From NCBI GenBank assembly GCA_002335115.1, contig DDCR01000024.1:1-28070 (forward strand): 28,070 nucleotides of DNA. The letters run 5' to 3'. Below are positions 24,957 through 28,070 of the stretch, piece after piece. Made by a program: the position numbers and the translations under genes. The notes beneath the pieces were generated by a model that was given only the letters and a program-made list of their open reading frames with translations, did no database searches and had not been told where the DNA came from. The DNA comes from Oceanospirillaceae bacterium UBA2001. Lineage in GTDB: Bacteria; Pseudomonadota; Gammaproteobacteria; Pseudomonadales; Balneatricaceae. Each line of letters opens with the position of its first letter. Position 1 is the stretch's first letter.

Positions 24957-25030
24957 AGTGAATGCGACTTTTTTTAATATGACTTAGTATACAAATCTGA
25001 GTAGGTGAGTGAATGCGTATTAGTGAAGGG
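24957..25030 (+). promoter_or_regulatory. Direct repeats upstream of the kinase gene, candidate regulator site
   Basis: AGTGAATGCG occurs at 24957-24966 and exactly again at 25008-25017, 51 bp apart (about five helical turns). A related AGTGAAGGG follows at 25022-25030. A TATACA hexamer at 24988-24993 between them could be a -10. OmpR-family regulators bind direct repeats, and one is encoded downstream, so autoregulation is plausible. Confidence 0.4.
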
Positions 25031-25066
25031 TTAGCAGTATTATCCTTAGGTTAAAGAGGTTGGATC

Positions 25067-26911
25067 GTGGAATTGAAACGTTACTACACACAAATAAAAC
25101 CACTTTTAGTCATTTTTATGTTGCTGTGCCTAATTGTAGCTGCGCAACAACTGACGCAAAATAAGACTATAGATACGCGTGGAGTGAAAGCTTCTTGGGT
25201 GCTCCATGATCCAGGCATAAAAGCACCTGACGACGCTCCACTTTGGCAGCCTGGGCATCGAGTTGCGGCAGGTTCTATTAGACAAAGTGTCACTTTTAAA
25301 CTTTCGTTTAAATCTTCAATTGATGTGCAGCATATTAGTGTGAGCCCTGTCTATTTAGAGCGCGTCGCTGTCGAGTTCTTTGATCAAAATGGACAGCTTA
25401 TTAATCAGCAAATAAAAGGGGGCGGTGTCGCTGCAAAAACCCTTGATCATCATTATGATATTGATCGATTGATTTTTGACGTGCCCAATGCGGCAGCGAC
25501 TGCCCAATTAAATGCTAAAGCGATTCAAAATCTAAATGTGCGTTTAAGCTATCCTTCTACTGAGCAGGTTGCCAGTCAGCATACATGGGGCTTAGCTCTA
25601 AAGGGCGCTGTGCTGACTATAATTTTATTAGCAGCAGGTTTAGCTTTGGTTGCAGGAATGTGGCTTAAGCAAGTTCTGTTTTTAGCATTTGCAGTACACC
25701 AGCTCGTGTGGTTTTTGCTATTACTAAGTGTGAGCCATTTTATCCCCAGTATTTGGCCTCACCTCAACCCTTTGAATGGCCGTTTATTAGGTGCAGTTGT
25801 CATCATTGTCGTTATCACAGGCGCTGGTTTTCATTGGGTATTGCTGCGCAATATGAAAACCATCCCGTGGCTTTCGGGGTTCTGCTTGGCGGTTGTGCTG
25901 TTAAGCTTTATAAACCTTATATTCTATTTTTTTGGTGATCAAAGGCTGTCCTTAATTATTGCCGCTGGGCTGACCGTTATTTGTGGTGTTATTTTGATCG
26001 TGTTGGTGCCCTGGTACAGGCCAAAAGATCACTTGCAGGGATTGATTTTTGAAAAAATCAAAAACCCCTATATGTTTTTTATGTCGCTTGTAGTTTTGGC
26101 CGGTGTGTCTCGTTTAGGCTTTGGCCCCGGCCTTCAAACTAATGGTATTTATTTTTATTCATTGGTGACCATTATTATGATGGGCCAGGTGCTTTGGATG
26201 CGCACACTAATTTTGCAACGTCGTCAGCAAAATATGGCCAAGAAAGCGGCCCTCATTCATCTAACGAATGAAAAACTTGCGCGTGATTTGGTGGAGCAGT
26301 CGGCTTTTCTTTCTATGCTGTCTCATGAAATAAAAACACCCCTAACCACACTCAGATTTACCGTAGGGGGCTCTGATTTGCGAAACAAAATGGATGCCCA
26401 ATTAACTCACATTCAGCATGTGGTCGACAAAGTCGAGCTTATGGGAAGGGTTGGCACTGATTTTGTCAGCTCTGAAGAGGTTTTTTTCACTGAATTGATT
26501 CAGGACCAATGGCACGCTTCGGCATTATTGCATAATGATGAGCGATTGTTAGATCTCACTTCTAATGGTTGTATTGACTTTGTGGGTAATAAGTTAGCCT
26601 TAGAAGTTATTGTGCATGACCTGCTAACTAATGCGAGAAAGTATGCGAACGATGCGAGTATAAAAGTAAAATTAGTGGGGTCAGATAAAACGAATGGATT
26701 ATGTGTAATTATTGAAAATGAGACTGACGACTTACTTCAGTCCAATATTGATGAATTAACTGATAAATACTTTCGGGGCCCAAATTCCAAGGGCATCCGT
26801 GGCACAGGTCTCGGTTTATGGATTGTAAAAAATCTCTGTGAGGCTAATAAATATGCCCTCTCGTTAGCGTGGAATGAGGGTGTATTTTCGGCAATAGTGA
26901 GACTCAAGTGA
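25067..26911 (+). CDS. Seven-transmembrane (7TMR-DISM-like) sensor histidine kinase
   Basis: A 614-residue membrane histidine kinase. Residues 12-28 are an N-terminal signal/anchor, followed by a periplasmic region to about 178 that looks beta-rich. Seven hydrophobic helices lie between about 180 and 395, the 7TMR-DISM layout. The cytosolic part has the H box SMLSHEIKTPLTTL with His420, the N box HDLLTNARKYAND with Asn522, and the G2 box RGTGLGLW starting near 577. The G1 box, normally DxGxG, reads ENETD, so ATP binding may be of a variant type. GTG 25067 follows AGAGG at about 9 nt. The stop overlaps the regulator's ATG (TGATG). The ligand is unknown; such extracellular domains often bind carbohydrates or other small molecules. 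Confidence 0.88.
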   Translation: MELKRYYTQIKPLLVIFMLLCLIVAAQQLTQNKTIDTRGVKASWVLHDPGIKAPDDAPLWQPGHRVAAGSIRQSVTFKLSFKSSIDVQHISVSPVYLERVAVEFFDQNGQLINQQIKGGGVAAKTLDHHYDIDRLIFDVPNAAATAQLNAKAIQNLNVRLSYPSTEQVASQHTWGLALKGAVLTIILLAAGLALVAGMWLKQVLFLAFAVHQLVWFLLLLSVSHFIPSIWPHLNPLNGRLLGAVVIIVVITGAGFHWVLLRNMKTIPWLSGFCLAVVLLSFINLIFYFFGDQRLSLIIAAGLTVICGVILIVLVPWYRPKDHLQGLIFEKIKNPYMFFMSLVVLAGVSRLGFGPGLQTNGIYFYSLVTIIMMGQVLWMRTLILQRRQQNMAKKAALIHLTNEKLARDLVEQSAFLSMLSHEIKTPLTTLRFTVGGSDLRNKMDAQLTHIQHVVDKVELMGRVGTDFVSSEEVFFTELIQDQWHASALLHNDERLLDLTSNGCIDFVGNKLALEVIVHDLLTNARKYANDASIKVKLVGSDKTNGLCVIIENETDDLLQSNIDELTDKYFRGPNSKGIRGTGLGLWIVKNLCEANKYALSLAWNEGVFSAIVRLK

Positions 26912-27603
26912 TGACCACCCCGTTAATCTATATTTGTGAAGACGACCCTGACCTTGGAAAAGCCATTATGTTTCGTTTGAAGGAGGAAGGTTATCGAGTC
27001 ACTTGGTTTGCAGATCCACAAGACATGGACGAGCAAGGAAATAGTGATGCCCCCGATCTTTTGTTGCTGGATGTGCAATTGCCTGGCGAGACAGGGTATA
27101 GCATCGCAAAGCGTTATTTGCGAACGTTGCCCGGTCTGCGAGTGATTATGATGAGCGTTTTGAGTAGAAATGAGGACCTCATGTTGGGTTATGAATCGGG
27201 GGCGATGGTGTATTTACCCAAGCCTTTTAAACCTGAGGCTTTGTTGGCCTGCCTGTCGGGTATTTTTGGCGCTAATGAATCATCGGCGCAGTTGGTATCT
27301 GGGCAGTTAAGCCTGAATATGCAAACCCATAAGCTTGCCCATAAAGACGAATATGTGCTTTTAACGGCTAATGAAGCTAGGGTGTTGTCATTTTTAGCTT
27401 TGAGAAGTCCAACTGTGGCAGAGTATTACGAAATTATGGAAGTGATGAGTATTGATTTAGATCATGCTCGGCAGAATACTCTAGAAGCTTTTATGAGCCG
27501 TTTACGACGCAAATTGGTAGGCTTTGATTGCACTGAGCTTACCCTAAAGAATAAGCGCAACTCGGGTTATGCGCTACTGGGTAATTTGATAATTATCAAT
27601 TGA
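26911..27603 (+). CDS. OmpR-family response regulator
   Basis: A 230-residue two-domain regulator. The receiver has Glu10-Asp11-Asp12, phosphoacceptor Asp54 in LLLLDVQLPG, Ser82 at the switch position and Lys104 in PKPFKP. The C-terminal part (about 130-228) is a winged helix: LTANEARVLSFLA, then NTLEAFMSRLRRKL as the recognition helix and SGYALL at the wing, as in OmpR/PhoB proteins. It should bind DNA as a dimer at direct repeats. Its ATG shares a base with the kinase stop, so the two are translationally coupled and surely form a cognate pair. An in-frame GTG at 26908 is an alternative start. No terminator is evident before the rpsB region. Confidence 0.92.
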   Translation: MTTPLIYICEDDPDLGKAIMFRLKEEGYRVTWFADPQDMDEQGNSDAPDLLLLDVQLPGETGYSIAKRYLRTLPGLRVIMMSVLSRNEDLMLGYESGAMVYLPKPFKPEALLACLSGIFGANESSAQLVSGQLSLNMQTHKLAHKDEYVLLTANEARVLSFLALRSPTVAEYYEIMEVMSIDLDHARQNTLEAFMSRLRRKLVGFDCTELTLKNKRNSGYALLGNLIIIN

Positions 27604-27920
27604 TGGGCTGTTGAGGTGTGAATAGTCTTCAAAAGCGCAATTATTATGAATCACATGCTAACAACGGACTGTTTCAGCTTGAGATCACTAGCTAGTTATG
27701 GTTTAATTACGCGCCTAAATTCTAACTGGCGTCTTTTGACAAAAAAGGCCGGTGAGTTTGGAGCTTAACTATAACGTCACACATAAACCGGCACATGGTT
27801 CTGGGTGTTGGGGGTCTGCTTTAAGACTTCTGATCGAGCTGTGGTTTCTATTGTTCTTTGACTCAAAGAATAAGCAGAACGAGGGTTTATGGAGGCCTAA
27901 CCCATACAAAGGAAATTAAC
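27604..27920 (+). promoter_or_regulatory. rpsB upstream region with structured 5' leader
   Basis: Over 300 bp without a gene of normal size. Promoter elements are ambiguous: TTGACA (27736-27741) and TATAAC (27770-27775) are 28 bp apart, too far to pair. A GCCGGT/ACCGGC pair (27748-27753, 27787-27792) spans the TATAAC. The likely leader folds well: TCTGCTT (27815-27821) pairs with AAGCAGA (27872-27878), enclosing the perfect hairpin TTCTTTG-ACT-CAAAGAA (27854-27870). A last stem GGGTT/AACCC (27883-27887, 27899-27903) holds GGAGG in its loop. In E. coli rpsB-tsf is repressed by S2 acting on its leader, and this structure probably serves the same purpose. Confidence 0.6.
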
Positions 27921-28070
27921 ATGACTAAAGTAAGTATGCGCGACCTGCTTAAAGCCGGAGCCCACTTCGGCCACCAGACCCGCTACTGGAACCCAAAAAT
28001 GGGCCAGTATATTTTTGGTGCTCGTAATAAGATACATATCATCAACCTTGATCAAACTTTGCCAGCCTTG
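27921..28070 (+). CDS. rpsB: 30S ribosomal protein S2, 5' part (cut by window edge)
   Basis: The first 50 codons of ribosomal protein S2 of the small subunit. The sequence [19 protein letters not shown], followed by [26 protein letters not shown] (landmark only in part: WNPKM and IHIINL), is diagnostic. ATG 27921 follows AAAGGAA with 6-nt spacing. tsf is expected just beyond the window. The gene is truncated only by the end of the sequence. Confidence 0.97.
   Translation, partial: MTKVSMRDLLKAGAHFGHQTRYWNPKMGQYIFGARNKIHIINLDQTLPAL

Noticed and set aside
27736..27775. TTGACA and TATAAC as the rpsB promoter
   Set aside because: The 28-bp spacing is far from the 16-18 bp needed, so these do not form one promoter; each hexamer may be incidental.

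Overview
The window is a chromosomal segment of a gammaproteobacterium, most likely a marine Oceanospirillales- or Pseudomonas-like lineage. The evidence is the set and order of housekeeping genes: pepA diverging from lptF-lptG, the long (345-residue) Pseudomonas-type dapD in a yffB-dapD-dapE run, and glnD-map facing rpsB. Base composition looks moderate (not computed). No rRNA, tRNA, insertion sequence, phage gene or CRISPR array was seen.

Layout. 1-3640: the 5' part of pepA (minus) diverges from lptF-lptG, which ends tail to tail with an RDD membrane protein. 3939-9316: tag, a membrane-anchored alpha/beta hydrolase, a small exported beta-barrel-like protein, a Cys-rich hypothetical, a lysophospholipase-like hydrolase, a LysE-type exporter and a PHYHD1-like Fe(II)/2-oxoglutarate oxygenase. 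Several of these have abutting or overlapping convergent ends. 9636-12661 (minus): yffB, dapD, dapE and a small uncharacterised gene translationally coupled to dapE; dapD and dapE carry out two steps of the succinylase route to diaminopimelate and lysine. 12908-19772: an accessory block between yffB and glnD. It holds a betaine-type ABC importer (proX-proV-proW order, with a terminator-like hairpin after proX), an alpha/beta hydrolase, a PLP enzyme resembling L-cysteate sulfo-lyase/D-cysteine desulfhydrase, and a divergent LysR regulator. 19918-23363 (minus): glnD and map. 24020-27603 (plus): a PilZ/YcgR-like protein with a degenerate c-di-GMP signature, then a seven-transmembrane histidine kinase and an OmpR-family response regulator with overlapping ends. 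27604-28070: the rpsB regulatory leader and the first 50 codons of rpsB.

Interpretation. The backbone resembles the Pseudomonas-type order rpsB/map/glnD/.../yffB/dapD/dapE. Two places depart from it: the osmolyte/sulfonate-like block between glnD and yffB, and the signalling cassette between map and rpsB, which are normally close divergent neighbours. The signalling cassette is the best candidate for something undescribed. It pairs a kinase and regulator with a PilZ-like protein, and it is surrounded by about 950 bp of non-coding DNA holding tandem palindromes, a long imperfect inverted repeat and a duplicated 10-bp word upstream of the kinase. The functional link between these parts is inferred from position only.
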